Notes under the pieces: model-generated | The model's input: only the letters and a program-made list of their open reading frames with translations | Told to the model about the DNA's origin: nothing | The model's database searches: none | NCBI RefSeq assembly: GCF_029269835.1 | Contig: NZ_JARJBB010000005.1 | Span: 62,001-126,000 of the forward strand | Reading direction: 5' to 3' | DNA from: Streptomyces tropicalis | GTDB taxonomy: Bacteria > Actinomycetota > Actinomycetes > Streptomycetales > Streptomycetaceae | Length of the DNA stretch: 64,000 bases | Part shown: piece by piece, positions 35,075 to 42,778 of the stretch | Layout of the letters: every line of letters starts with the position of its first letter | How positions within the stretch are numbered: the first letter of the stretch is position 1 | Made by a program: the position numbers and the translations under genes

Positions 35075-35860
35075 TTAGATGAACTTCTGGCTCGCGAGGA
35101 ACTCAGCGAGCTGCTTGCCGCCCTCGCCCTCGTCCTTGACGATCGTGCCGGCGGTGCGGGCCGGACGCTCGGTCGCGGAGTCGACCTTCGTCCAGGCGCC
35201 CTCGAGACCGATCTCCTCGGCGTCGACGTCCAGGTCGCCCAGGTCCCAGGACTCCACCGGCTTCTTCTTGGCCGCCATGATGCCCTTGAAGGACGGGTAG
35301 CGGGCCTCGCCCGACTGGTCGGTGACCGACACGACCGCGGGGAGCGACGCCTCGAGCTGCTCGGAGGCCGCGTCGCCGTCCCGGCGGCCCTTGACGGTGC
35401 CGTCCTCGACGGAGACCTCGGAGAGCAGGGTGACCTGCGGGACGCCCAGGCGCTCGGCCAGCAGGGCCGGAACGACGCCCATGGTGCCGTCGGTGGAGGC
35501 CATGCCGGAGATCACCAGGTCGTAACCGGCCTTCTCGACGGCCTTGGCCAGCACCAGGGAGGTGCCGATGGCGTCGGTGCCGTGCAGGTCGTCGTCCTCG
35601 ACGTGGATGGCCTTGTCGGCACCCATGGACAGGGCCTTGCGGAGTGCGTCCTTGGCGTCCTCCGGACCCACGGTCAGGACGGTGACCTCGGCGTCGTCCG
35701 CGTCCTCGGCGATCTGCAGCGCCTGCTCGACCGCGTACTCGTCGAGCTCGGAGAGCAGACCGTCCACGTCGTCGCGGTCGACGGTCAGGTCATCGGCGAA
35801 GTGCCGGTCGCCAGTGGCGTCGGGCACGTACTTCACAGTGACAACGATCCTCAAGCTCAC
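35075..35860 (-). CDS. etfB: Electron transfer flavoprotein subunit beta
   Basis: A 261-residue subunit with AMP-binding adenine-nucleotide alpha-hydrolase fold. Diagnostic segments are IVVTVKYVPDATGDR at the N-terminus, DEYAVEQALQIAED, and the beta-family signature region VLAKAVEKAGYDLVISGMASTDGTMGVVPALLAERLGVPQVTLLSEV. The start GTG 35860 is supported by AGGAG on the complement. The 5' untranslated region holds a small hairpin and a palindromic site at 35970. As part of ETF it feeds electrons from beta-oxidation into the respiratory chain. Confidence 0.97.
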   Translation of the reverse strand: MSLRIVVTVKYVPDATGDRHFADDLTVDRDDVDGLLSELDEYAVEQALQIAEDADDAEVTVLTVGPEDAKDALRKALSMGADKAIHVEDDDLHGTDAIGTSLVLAKAVEKAGYDLVISGMASTDGTMGVVPALLAERLGVPQVTLLSEVSVEDGTVKGRRDGDAASEQLEASLPAVVSVTDQSGEARYPSFKGIMAAKKKPVESWDLGDLDVDAEEIGLEGAWTKVDSATERPARTAGTIVKDEGEGGKQLAEFLASQKFI

Positions 35861-35891
35861 GCCGGCTCTCCTACTGCATCGTCATTTCGGG

Positions 35892-35911
35892 GCTGCCTTC
35901 TTGCAGGCAGC
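35892..35911 (-). promoter_or_regulatory. Leader hairpin upstream of etfB
   Basis: GCTGCCT (35892-35898) pairs with AGGCAGC (35905-35911) around a six-base loop, 32 bases upstream of the etfB start. It may protect the mRNA 5' end or be part of a regulatory leader; nothing more can be said. Confidence 0.4.
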
Positions 35912-35969
35912 ATAGGCGCCTGAAGCGGCCGATCCCTGTTGGGGCGACCAGGCGCTCCGACCGGAATAT

Positions 35970-35981
35970 TACTCGTCAGTA
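35970..35981 (-). promoter_or_regulatory. TACT-CGTC-AGTA palindrome in the etfB promoter region
   Basis: TACTCGTCAGTA has perfect 4-4-4 symmetry and lies 110 bases upstream of etfB in the only AT-richer stretch of the gap. TetR-type fatty-acid regulators often bind such sites; the regulator is not in the window. Confidence 0.5.
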
Positions 35982-36082
35982 CACCCAGTCCATTCCCGCT
36001 AAGCAAGCGCTTTGAACTGTGACCTTCGCAACGCAGCGTAACCGGAATCCGACGGGTGCACAGGAGGCGGGGGCGCGGGAAC

Positions 36083-36592
36083 TCAGTCGCGCAGGCCGTT
36101 GAAACGGCCCTGGTGGTAGAGGAGCGGGCGCCCGGCGCCGGTGGGGTCGCCGAGGACGACCTCGGCGATCACGATGCGGTGCTCCCCGGCCGGAACCCGC
36201 GCCACGATCCGGCAGACCAGCCAGGCGAGGACGCCGTCCAGCACGGGCACGCCCTCGGGGCCCTCGCGCCAGGCGGTCCCCGGGCCGAAGCGGTCGGCGC
36301 CGCTGCGGGCGAAGAGTGCCGCGAGGTCCTGCTGGTGCTCGCCGAGTATGTGCACGCCGACGTGGTCGGCGCGGGAGACCACCGGCCAGCTGGAACCGCC
36401 GGTGCCGATGCCGAAGGAGAGCATCGGGGGCTCCGCGGACACGGAGCTCAGGGAGGTGGCCGTGAACCCGACGGGCCCGGCCGCACCGCCGGCCGTGACG
36501 ACGGCGACGCCCGCCGCGTGCCGCCGGAAGACGGAGCGCAGCAGGTCCGGGGAGGCCAGGCGGACGCCGCCGAGGCCGGAGGGGGCCGTCAT
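36083..36592 (-). CDS. Flavin reductase-like (FMN-binding split-barrel) protein
   Basis: A 169-residue protein of the flavin reductase family (HpaC/NTAB-like). Visible are HAAGVAVVTAGGAAGPVGFTATSLSSVSAEPPMLSFGI at residues about 25-62, HVGVHILGEHQQDLAALFA, and the closing HRIVIAEVVLGDPTGAGRPLLYHQGRFNGL. It would reduce FMN or FAD with NAD(P)H, or form part of a two-component monooxygenase, although no oxygenase gene is adjacent. ATG 36592 lacks a clear ribosome site. The 222-base gap on its downstream side leads to the etfBA promoter. Confidence 0.87.
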   Translation of the reverse strand: MTAPSGLGGVRLASPDLLRSVFRRHAAGVAVVTAGGAAGPVGFTATSLSSVSAEPPMLSFGIGTGGSSWPVVSRADHVGVHILGEHQQDLAALFARSGADRFGPGTAWREGPEGVPVLDGVLAWLVCRIVARVPAGEHRIVIAEVVLGDPTGAGRPLLYHQGRFNGLRD

Positions 36593-36701
36593 GCGGGGAG
36601 AAGGGGTTCCGAGGGCATGCGGTCAGGCTGACGAGAGGCGGCCTGCACAGTCAAGTGCATCCCGGCATCTGGGAGATGCCTCACCGTCATCTGCGGGGGC
36701 G

Positions 36702-37028
36702 TCACACAGCCTCCCCGAGGGCGGCGATGACGTCCGCCCGGCGCGGCTGCCCGGTGGCGCGCCGCACCTCCCGGCCGTCCGCGTCGAGGACGAGCACGGT
36801 GGGGGTGCGCAGGACGCCGAGCGCGCGCACGAGGTCGAGGTGCGCCTCGGCGTCGACCTCGACGTGCCGGACTCCGGGAACCATGGCCGCGACCTCGCCG
36901 AGGACCCGTCGAGTGGCCCGGCACGGAGCGCAGAAGGCGCTGGAGAACTGGACCAGCGTCGCCCGTTGGCCGAGTTCCTCGCCCAGGTCGCCCGCTCCGA
37001 GCCGCCTGCCCTCGTCGTGCCCGCGCAC
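36702..37028 (-). CDS. Thioredoxin-like protein with a CAPC active site
   Basis: A 108-residue thioredoxin-fold protein. The redox motif is FCAPCRATR (Cys33, Cys36), followed by EVDAEAHLDLVRALGVLRTPTVLVLDADGREVRRATG, with the cis-Pro loop of thioredoxins. GTG 37028 is chosen because AGGAGG lies six bases upstream. A longer in-frame extension on the 5' side is arginine-rich without a fold or signal peptide. The CAPC site differs from the CGPC of classical thioredoxin, so its reductant or substrate may differ. It diverges from the acyltransferase gene. Confidence 0.83.
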   Translation of the reverse strand: MRGHDEGRRLGAGDLGEELGQRATLVQFSSAFCAPCRATRRVLGEVAAMVPGVRHVEVDAEAHLDLVRALGVLRTPTVLVLDADGREVRRATGQPRRADVIAALGEAV

Positions 37029-37232
37029 CCGCGCCCTCCTGTTCCGCCGCCGCGCGCCCGCACGCCACCGGTGCCGGTGCCGTGCCGTTCTTCCGGTTCC
37101 CGGATGGTCAGCGTCGGCACCCGCCCGAGGATTCCCGGCCCGTGCGCCGTTGCGCCGACGTGACGAGGATCTCGCCGCCGCCGGGCACGTGGGCTGGCCC
37201 CCCGGCCGTTCTTCGGGCACGATCTGCGAGAT

Positions 37233-37254
37233 GCCGTAAACCTACGGCTCCGTA
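37233..37254 (+). promoter_or_regulatory. Overlapping dyads GCCGTA-N4-TACGGC and TACGG-CT-CCGTA
   Basis: GCCGTA-AACC-TACGGC occupies 37233-37248, and its right arm is shared with TACGG-CT-CCGTA at 37243-37254, giving three alternating half sites. It lies 50-70 bases upstream of the acyltransferase start. Similar TACG/CGTA dyads are bound by TetR-family lipid regulators in actinobacteria; the actual factor is unknown. Confidence 0.6.
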
Positions 37255-37304
37255 ACTTCCGCCGGGGAACCCTCCGCCGGCAGAGAGAAGGGTCCGCCCC
37301 GCCC

Positions 37305-38033
37305 ATGGCAGAGCTCGTCTACCGTCCCGTCATCGGTCTCGCCCGCACGATGTTCAAGGTGTGGGACCTCAAGATCGACTGCAAGGGTACGGAGAACATC
37401 CCGCGCTCGGGCGGCGCCGTGCTGGTGAGCAACCACATCAGCTACCTGGACTTCATCTTCGACGGCCTGGCGGCTCTCCCGCAGAAGCGGCTGGTCCGCT
37501 TCATGGCCAAGGACTCCGTCTTCCGGCATCGGATCTCCGGTCCGCTGATGCGGGGCATGAAGCACATCCCGGTGGACCGCACGCAGGGCGAGGCGGCCTA
37601 CGCGCACGCCCTGGACTCGCTGCGCTCGGGCGAGATCGTGGGTGTGTTCCCCGAGGCCACGATCTCGCAGTCCTTCACCCTGAAGAGCTTCAAGTCGGGT
37701 GCCGCGCGCCTCGCGCAGGAGGCCGGGGTGCCGCTGATCCCCATGGCCCTGTGGGGCACGCAGCGCCTGTGGACCAAGGGGCACCCGCGCAACTTCAGGC
37801 GCAGCCACACCCCGATCACCATCCGGGTGGGCGAGGCCGTCGAAGCCCCCCGCGACCAGTACGCGGGCGCGATCACCCGGCGCCTGCGCGAGCGCGTGCA
37901 GGAACTGCTGGACGCCGCCCAGCGCGCGTACCCGGTCCGTCCGAAGGGCGCGGAGGACAGCTGGTGGATGCCCGCCCACCTGGGCGGCTCGGCCCCCACC
38001 CCCGAGCAGCTGCGCACGGCCGAGGCGCTCTGA
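37305..38033 (+). CDS. 1-acyl-sn-glycerol-3-phosphate acyltransferase (PlsC type)
   Basis: A 242-residue acyltransferase with the motif I NHISYLD (His44, Asp49), motif III FPEATIS near residue 115, and motif IV VPLIPMALWG. It transfers an acyl chain to lysophosphatidic acid in phospholipid synthesis, at the cytoplasmic membrane. It has no obvious transmembrane helix beyond the N-terminal amphipathic segment, as is usual for this group. ATG 37305 has a weak ribosome site. The promoter carries a triple dyad (37233-37254). A strong bidirectional hairpin follows the stop. Confidence 0.92.
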   Translation: MAELVYRPVIGLARTMFKVWDLKIDCKGTENIPRSGGAVLVSNHISYLDFIFDGLAALPQKRLVRFMAKDSVFRHRISGPLMRGMKHIPVDRTQGEAAYAHALDSLRSGEIVGVFPEATISQSFTLKSFKSGAARLAQEAGVPLIPMALWGTQRLWTKGHPRNFRRSHTPITIRVGEAVEAPRDQYAGAITRRLRERVQELLDAAQRAYPVRPKGAEDSWWMPAHLGGSAPTPEQLRTAEAL

Positions 38034-38049
38034 CCGCCTCCGGCTCGCC

Positions 38050-38075
38050 CGCGCCCGGGCTCCGGCCCGGGCGCG
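38050..38075. terminator. Bidirectional 11-bp stem with TCCG loop
   Basis: CGCGCCCGGGC (38050-38060) pairs with GCCCGGGCGCG (38065-38075), with a TCCG tetraloop. It is placed between the acyltransferase stop and the convergent B3/4 gene and should terminate both. Confidence 0.7.
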
Positions 38076-38114
38076 CCCGCGGAGGGCATTGCGGCGGCGG
38101 CGCCGCCTGCGCGG

Positions 38115-38807
38115 CTACGCGGCCGGCCGCACCGCGATCCGGGCGCCGGGGCTGAACTTCTCCAGCAGCTCCGCCAGTTCGGCGGCCGCCGCCTCCACCT
38201 CGGCGACCGGCATCGGCGCGAGGCTCTCCACCAGGAAGAGGCCGGAGACGGTCTCCTCGGTCAGCCGGGTGCGCGGGCCCTGGCGCCAGTTCCAGCGCCG
38301 GCAGGTCACCCCGGCCTCGTCGCACCAGACCACCTCGCCCGCGTCGGGATGCTCGACGGCCTCCTCGCCGCCCGCCACGGTCACGAAGTCCTCGTCCCCG
38401 GCTGCGCGCACCAGCCGCATCCCGCCCCGGATCCGGTCGAGGTCCTCCCCGCCGACGGGGATCAGGTGGGCGACGCTGACGGCGTTGTAGAGGTCGACCA
38501 GCAGGTTGATGCGGGGCAGCCCGCCGTCCGCCAGCGCCCTCCTGGCCAGGGCCTCGGCGGAGTTCCGGGTGCGGGAGGGCTTGGAGCCGAAGGCGGTGTA
38601 GACCTCGCGCCAGGCGGCCATGTGCCGGTCCTCGTGCGGAGCGCGTCCGCCCAGGCGGGCGGCGAGACGGCGGGCCGCGTCGTCGAGCAGGTCGGAACTC
38701 GCCTGACTGCTGGGCCCGTTGACGAGGCCGTGCGCCTCGATCGCCACATGGGCGAAGCCGGGCGCGAGAACACGCACCTCGTCGGACACGGTCAGGGTGA
38801 GGGTCAT
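38115..38807 (-). CDS. B3/4-domain protein (phenylalanyl-tRNA synthetase beta-like module)
   Basis: A 230-residue stand-alone B3/4 domain. This fold is the tRNA-editing domain of the PheRS beta chain, and free copies are found in bacteria. The signature runs through YTAFGSKPSRTRNSAEALARRALADGGLPRINLLVDLYNAVSVAHLIPVGGEDLDRI, followed by DEDFVTVAGGEE and GEVVWCDEAGVTCRRWNWRQGPRTRL. A role in clearing misacylated tRNA or related amino-acid adducts is plausible but unproved. Its promoter region holds an 8-4-8 inverted repeat at 38917-38936. ATG 38807 has GAGGCAGG upstream. Confidence 0.85.
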   Translation of the reverse strand: MTLTLTVSDEVRVLAPGFAHVAIEAHGLVNGPSSQASSDLLDDAARRLAARLGGRAPHEDRHMAAWREVYTAFGSKPSRTRNSAEALARRALADGGLPRINLLVDLYNAVSVAHLIPVGGEDLDRIRGGMRLVRAAGDEDFVTVAGGEEAVEHPDAGEVVWCDEAGVTCRRWNWRQGPRTRLTEETVSGLFLVESLAPMPVAEVEAAAAELAELLEKFSPGARIAVRPAA

Positions 38808-38900
38808 GGCCTGCCTCGGAGTTCACTGGGGGCGTCGAGCAGCGGGGAGGCCGCTCCGGCGCCACCCGCGGGGACAGCCGGTACGACCGACCCGATGTCC

Positions 38901-38936
38901 AGCGTACAGGACTCCACAGTCCAACCCATTGGACTG
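38901..38936 (-). promoter_or_regulatory. Promoter and inverted repeats of the B3/4 gene
   Basis: CAGTCCAA-CCCA-TTGGACTG (38917-38936) is an exact 8-4-8 repeat. GGACT-CCAC-AGTCC (38909-38922) overlaps it, so three half sites alternate. On the minus strand a TACGCT -10 box lies at 38906-38901. A repressor or activator binding here would control B3/4 transcription; the regulator is unknown. Confidence 0.6.
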
Positions 38937-39052
38937 GCATCGGAGCAGAGCATACGGATCCGGACCCGGCGCAGGGTGTGCCGGGTCCGGATCGGGCCGC
39001 ACCGGACCGCGGCGGGGCAGCGGTCCGGGCGGGAAAGCGCGTGACGTGGCCG

Positions 39053-40123
39053 CTAGCGCGCCATCTCCTCCTTGAGGGCTGCCAGGAACGCGTCGACGTC
39101 GTCCTCCGTGGTGTCGAAGGCGCACATCCAGCGGACCACGCCCGCGGCCTCGTCCCAGAAGTAGAAGCGGAAGCGCTCCTGCAGGCGCACGGAGACGTCG
39201 TGCGGGAGGCGGGCGAAGACGCCGTTGGCCTGCACCGGGTGGAGGATGTCGACGCCGTGCACCGCGCGGACGCCCTCCGCAAGCCGCTGCGCCATCTCGT
39301 TGGCGTGGCGGGCGTTGCGCAGCCACAGGTCCTTGGCAAGCAGCGCCTCCAGCTGGACCGACACGAAGCGCATCTTGGAGGCGAGCTGCATGGACATCTT
39401 GCGCAGGTGCTTCATGTGCCGGACGGCGTCCTGGTTGAGGACGACGACCGCCTCGGCCCCCAGGGCGCCGTTCTTCGTCCCGCCCAGCGAGAGCAGGTCG
39501 ACGCCGACCGCGTTGGTGAAGGTCCGCAGGGGGACGTCCAGGGACGCGGCCGCGTTGGCGATCCGGGAACCGTCCACGTGCACCCGCATGCCGCGGGCGT
39601 GCGCGTGCTCGCAGATCGCACGGATCTCGCCGGGCGTGTAGAGGGTGCCCAGCTCGGTGCTCTGGGTGATCGAGACCACCTGGGGCATGGCCCGGTGCTC
39701 GTCCTCCCAGCCCCAGGCCTGCCGGTCGATCAGCTCGGGGGTGAGCTTGCCGTCCGGCGTGGGCACGGTGAGCAGCTTCAGGCCGCCCATCCGCTCCGGG
39801 GCGCCGCCCTCGTCGACGTTGATGTGCGCGCTCTCGGCGCAGATCACCGCGCCCCAGCGGTCGGTGACCGCCTGGAGCGCGACGACGTTGGCGCCGGTGC
39901 CGTTGAAGACCGGGAAGGCCTCGGCGGTGGCACCGAAGTGGCTGCGGACGATCCGCTGGAGGTTCTGCGTGTACGCGTCCTCGCCGTACGCGACGTCGTG
40001 CCCGCCGTTGGCCACGGCGATAGCGGCGAGCACCTCGGGGTGGACGCCGGCGTAGTTGTCGCTGGCGAAACCGCGGACCTCGGGGTCGTGGTGGCGACGC
40101 GCGTCGGTCTTGGCAGGGTTCAC
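39053..40123 (-). CDS. Low-specificity L-threonine aldolase-type PLP enzyme
   Basis: A 356-residue fold-type I PLP enzyme. The PLP-binding lysine is Lys217 in LSLGGTKNG, the cofactor Asp is Asp184 in MRVHVDGSRIANAA, and the early ASDNYAGVHPEVL and AVICAESAHINVDEGG segments are standard for threonine aldolases, which split beta-hydroxy amino acids into glycine and an aldehyde. Here it is the last gene of a three-gene operon after a SDR and DUF6421; its GTG start overlaps the SDR stop by four bases. The partner genes suggest a specialised substrate rather than plain threonine turnover. Confidence 0.88.
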   Translation of the reverse strand: MNPAKTDARRHHDPEVRGFASDNYAGVHPEVLAAIAVANGGHDVAYGEDAYTQNLQRIVRSHFGATAEAFPVFNGTGANVVALQAVTDRWGAVICAESAHINVDEGGAPERMGGLKLLTVPTPDGKLTPELIDRQAWGWEDEHRAMPQVVSITQSTELGTLYTPGEIRAICEHAHARGMRVHVDGSRIANAAASLDVPLRTFTNAVGVDLLSLGGTKNGALGAEAVVVLNQDAVRHMKHLRKMSMQLASKMRFVSVQLEALLAKDLWLRNARHANEMAQRLAEGVRAVHGVDILHPVQANGVFARLPHDVSVRLQERFRFYFWDEAAGVVRWMCAFDTTEDDVDAFLAALKEEMAR

Positions 40124-40875
40124 GGCTTCTCGGTGAGCCACAGACGGTTTCCGTTCACTTCCGCGGCGGGCTGGTCCCAGACTCCGGCGATGGCCTCGGC
40201 CAGGTCCTTGACGTCCGTGAAGCCCGCGAACTTCGCGTTGGGGCGCTCGGCGCGCATCGCGTCGTGCACCAACGCCTTCACCACCAGGATCGCAGCCGCG
40301 GACGACGGGCCCTGCTCGCCCCCGGCCTTGCGGAAGTCGTCCGCCATGGCGAGCGTCCACGCCTCGGCGGCGGCCTTGGCGGCGGAGTACGCGGCGTTGC
40401 CGGCGGTGGGCCTGCTCGCCCCGGCCGCGCTGATCAGCACGTACCGGCCGCGGTCGCTGCGCTGCAGCGCGTCGTGGAAGGCGAGGGAGGTGTGCTGCAC
40501 GGTGCGCACCAGCAGCTTCTCCAGCAGGTCCCAGTCGCCGAGGTCGGTCGTGCCGAAGCTCTTGCCTCCGCGCCAGCCGCCGACGAGGTGGACCACGCCG
40601 TCGACCCGGCCGAAGTCCTTCTCGATGCGGCCGGCCCACTCGCGGACCGACTGCAGGTCGAGCAGGTCGACGGTCTCGCCGACGACGGTCGCGCCACCCT
40701 TGGCGTACCGGGCCGCGTCGACGGCCTCCGCGAGCCGCTGCGGGTCGTTGTCCGAACCGACGACGGTCGCGCCCGCCTCGGCGAGCCGCAGCAGTGCCGC
40801 CCGGCCGGCGGGTCCCCCCGCGCCGGCCACCGCGATCACCGCACCGCTCAGTGCCCCGTTGCCGTTCCCCACCAT
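40120..40875 (-). CDS. SDR-family NAD(P)-dependent oxidoreductase
   Basis: A 251-residue short-chain dehydrogenase. The cofactor motif is degenerate but present (AVAGAGGPAGRAALLRLAEAGATVVGSD). The NNAG-like strand is VVHLVGGWRGGKSF, and the active site is VLISAAGASRPTAGNAAYSAAKAAAEAW, with Ser, Tyr and Lys in order. The family interconverts alcohols and ketones. A GGAGGAG ribosome site precedes ATG 40875. It is the middle gene of an operon: 32 bases after DUF6421 and overlapping the aldolase gene by four bases, so coupled translation is likely. Confidence 0.88.
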   Translation of the reverse strand: MVGNGNGALSGAVIAVAGAGGPAGRAALLRLAEAGATVVGSDNDPQRLAEAVDAARYAKGGATVVGETVDLLDLQSVREWAGRIEKDFGRVDGVVHLVGGWRGGKSFGTTDLGDWDLLEKLLVRTVQHTSLAFHDALQRSDRGRYVLISAAGASRPTAGNAAYSAAKAAAEAWTLAMADDFRKAGGEQGPSSAAAILVVKALVHDAMRAERPNAKFAGFTDVKDLAEAIAGVWDQPAAEVNGNRLWLTEKP

Positions 40876-40907
40876 GGTCTCCTCCCGAGCAGTCTGGGTG
40901 CGGTCGC

Positions 40908-42305
40908 TCACGCGGCGATCCGCTCGGCGCCGTCCGCGGTGATGCCCTTCGTGGAGGCGATCACGTGCTTCAGCTTCTTGGACAGTGCCTCGTAGAACAT
41001 GCTCAGCGGAAACTCGTCGGGAAGCACGTCGTCCACGAGCTTGCGCGGCGGCAGGCTCAGGTCGAGGGCATCGGGGCCCTTGGCCCACTTGGAGCCCGGG
41101 TGCGGGGCGAGGAAGCCGGAGACCAGCTCGTAGCCCGCGAACCAGTGGACCAGCTTGGGGCGGTCGATGCCGTCGCGGTACAGCTTCTCGATGTCGGCGC
41201 AGAGGTGGTTGGTGACCTCGGGGGCGCGCTGCCAGTCGATGAACAGCTTGTTGTCCGTCCAGCGCACGACGTCGTGCTTGTGGAGGTAGGCGAAGAGCAG
41301 CTGGCCGCCCAGGCCGTCGTAGTTGCGCACCCGCTCGCCGGTCACCGGGAAGCGGAACATGCGGTCGAAGAGCACCGCGTACTGCACGTCGCGGGCCTGC
41401 GGGACACCGTCGGCCTCCAGCGCGACCGCCTCCCTGAAGGCGGTGAGGTCGCAGCGCAGCTCCTCCAGGCCGTACATCCAGAACGGCTGGCGCTGCTTGA
41501 TCATGAAGGGGTCGAAGGGCAGGTCGCCGTGGCTGTGGGTGCGGTCGTGGACCATGTCCCAGAGCACGAACGCCTCTTCGCAGCGCTTCTGGTCGTGCAC
41601 CATCGCGGCGATGTCCTCGGGCAGCTCCAGGCCCAGGATGTCCACGGCGGCCTCCGTGACACGGCGGAAGCGGGCGGCCTCGCGGTCGCAGAAGATGCCA
41701 CCCCAGGAGAATCGTTCCGGCGCCTCGCGCACGGCGATCGTCTCGGGGAAGAGCACGGCGGAGTTGGTGTCGTAGCCGGCCGTGAAGTCCTCGAACGTGA
41801 TGCCGCAGAACAGCGGGTTGTCGTAGCGGGTGCGCTCCAGCTCGGCCAGCCAGTCGGGCCAGACCATGCGCAGGACGACCGCCTCGAAGTTGCGGTCGAG
41901 GTTGCCGTTCTGCGTGTACATCGGGAAGACGACCAGGTGCTGCAGGCCGTCCTCGCGCCCGGCGGCGGGCTGGAAGGCCAGCAGCGAGTCGAGGAAGTCC
42001 GGGACCTGGAAGCCGTCGGTCGCCCAGCGGCGCAGGTCGGCGGCGAGCGCCTCGTGGTAGGCGGCGTCGTGCGGCAGCAGCGGGGCCAGCTCACCGACGG
42101 CCCCGATCATCCGCTCCACGGCGAGCTCGGCGTCCGTGCGGTCCGGGGCGCCCTCGGCCGTGAAGTCGATGGAGCCGTCCTTCGACTGCCATGGCCGGAT
42201 CTGCTCCACGGCATCCTTGAGCACGGGCCACGCCGGGTGCTCCACCACCCTGGTCGCGGGAGGAAGCTGCCCCTCCGGGCCCACCGGCACAAGAATTTCC
42301 GTCAT
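40908..42305 (-). CDS. DUF6421-family protein of unknown function
   Basis: A 465-residue soluble protein with no recognisable catalytic motif. It is rich in His, Trp and acidic residues. Segments such as HLVVFPMYTQNGNLDRNFEAVVLRMVW, AFVLWDMVHDRTHSHGDLPFDPFMIKQRQPFWMYGLEELRCDL and LHKHDVVRWTDNKLFIDWQ are highly patterned; the HDRTHSHGD stretch looks like a metal site. I recall this family as DUF6421, confined to actinobacteria. It heads an operon with a SDR and a threonine-aldolase-like enzyme, and has its own promoter (42343-42370). ATG 42305 has GGAGGATGGG upstream. A role in a small oxidative or C-C-cleaving pathway is the best guess. Confidence 0.8.
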   Translation of the reverse strand: MTEILVPVGPEGQLPPATRVVEHPAWPVLKDAVEQIRPWQSKDGSIDFTAEGAPDRTDAELAVERMIGAVGELAPLLPHDAAYHEALAADLRRWATDGFQVPDFLDSLLAFQPAAGREDGLQHLVVFPMYTQNGNLDRNFEAVVLRMVWPDWLAELERTRYDNPLFCGITFEDFTAGYDTNSAVLFPETIAVREAPERFSWGGIFCDREAARFRRVTEAAVDILGLELPEDIAAMVHDQKRCEEAFVLWDMVHDRTHSHGDLPFDPFMIKQRQPFWMYGLEELRCDLTAFREAVALEADGVPQARDVQYAVLFDRMFRFPVTGERVRNYDGLGGQLLFAYLHKHDVVRWTDNKLFIDWQRAPEVTNHLCADIEKLYRDGIDRPKLVHWFAGYELVSGFLAPHPGSKWAKGPDALDLSLPPRKLVDDVLPDEFPLSMFYEALSKKLKHVIASTKGITADGAERIAA

Positions 42306-42342
42306 ATCCCATCCTCCACGGGAGAAGCTCGCGTATGGAGAC

Positions 42343-42370
42343 CGTATACATACGAGCTTTCACCCAGCAA
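42343..42370 (-). promoter_or_regulatory. Promoter of the DUF6421 operon with CGTAT-AC-ATACG dyad
   Basis: On the minus strand TTGCTG (42370-42365) and TATACG (42348-42343) are 16 bases apart. CGTAT-AC-ATACG spans 42343-42354 and covers the -10 box; a related CGTATGG lies at 42332-42338. Both the promoter and the dyad are read by eye. Confidence 0.6.
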
Positions 42371-42778
42371 GAGGGGCTGCGGGAAATTATTCTGCCCCCA
42401 CCCATCTTCGCCGCTCATTTTCCTGCCAGACGCCCGTAAGACAGCCGCCTACCCGCGACAGCCGGGGCGACACGCCCCTACCCCGGCATGGGATGGATCA
42501 CAGACGGTTTCCGGTCATGCGAGAGCGGACCGGGGCGCGCGCCCCGGCCCCGGGGCGCCCACCGGCGGGCAGCCGTCAACCCCCGCCTGGCCGCGCCCAC
42601 CCCCGGGTGACCGCGGCACCGGGCGCGTCCCCGCCACCTCCCGGCCGTCACCCCTCTGCTCCGTGTACGCGCGGAGCCATCGCCGGTCCCGGCGGTTAGG
42701 CTGCGGCACTGTCGCGCGGACGGAGTCCGTCCGGTCCCCGCGCACACCGAGCCGCCGTCGACGGAAGCGAGTTGAACC
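42371..42778. other. Long divergent intergenic region, no gene seen
   Basis: About 410 bases separate the DUF6421 promoter from the glycerophosphodiesterase gene. The part at 42385-42440 is unusually AT-rich for this window (GGGAAATTATTCTGCCCC). A TTAGGCT box near 42697 may be the -10 for the downstream gene. No coding frame or structured RNA is convincing. Confidence 0.45.

Noticed and set aside
24245..35525. Possible TTA (bldA-dependent) codons at 24245, 30234 and 35523
   Set aside because: The TAA triplets on the plus strand are out of frame with the minus-strand genes there, so no TTA codon results. I did not see an in-frame TTA in other genes, but the check by eye was not exhaustive.
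36702..37220. A longer N-terminus for the thioredoxin-like protein
   Set aside because: The extra 64 residues are arginine-rich with no signal peptide or helix, and a good ribosome site supports GTG 37028. A frameshift hiding a membrane anchor was considered, but no other frame supplies one.
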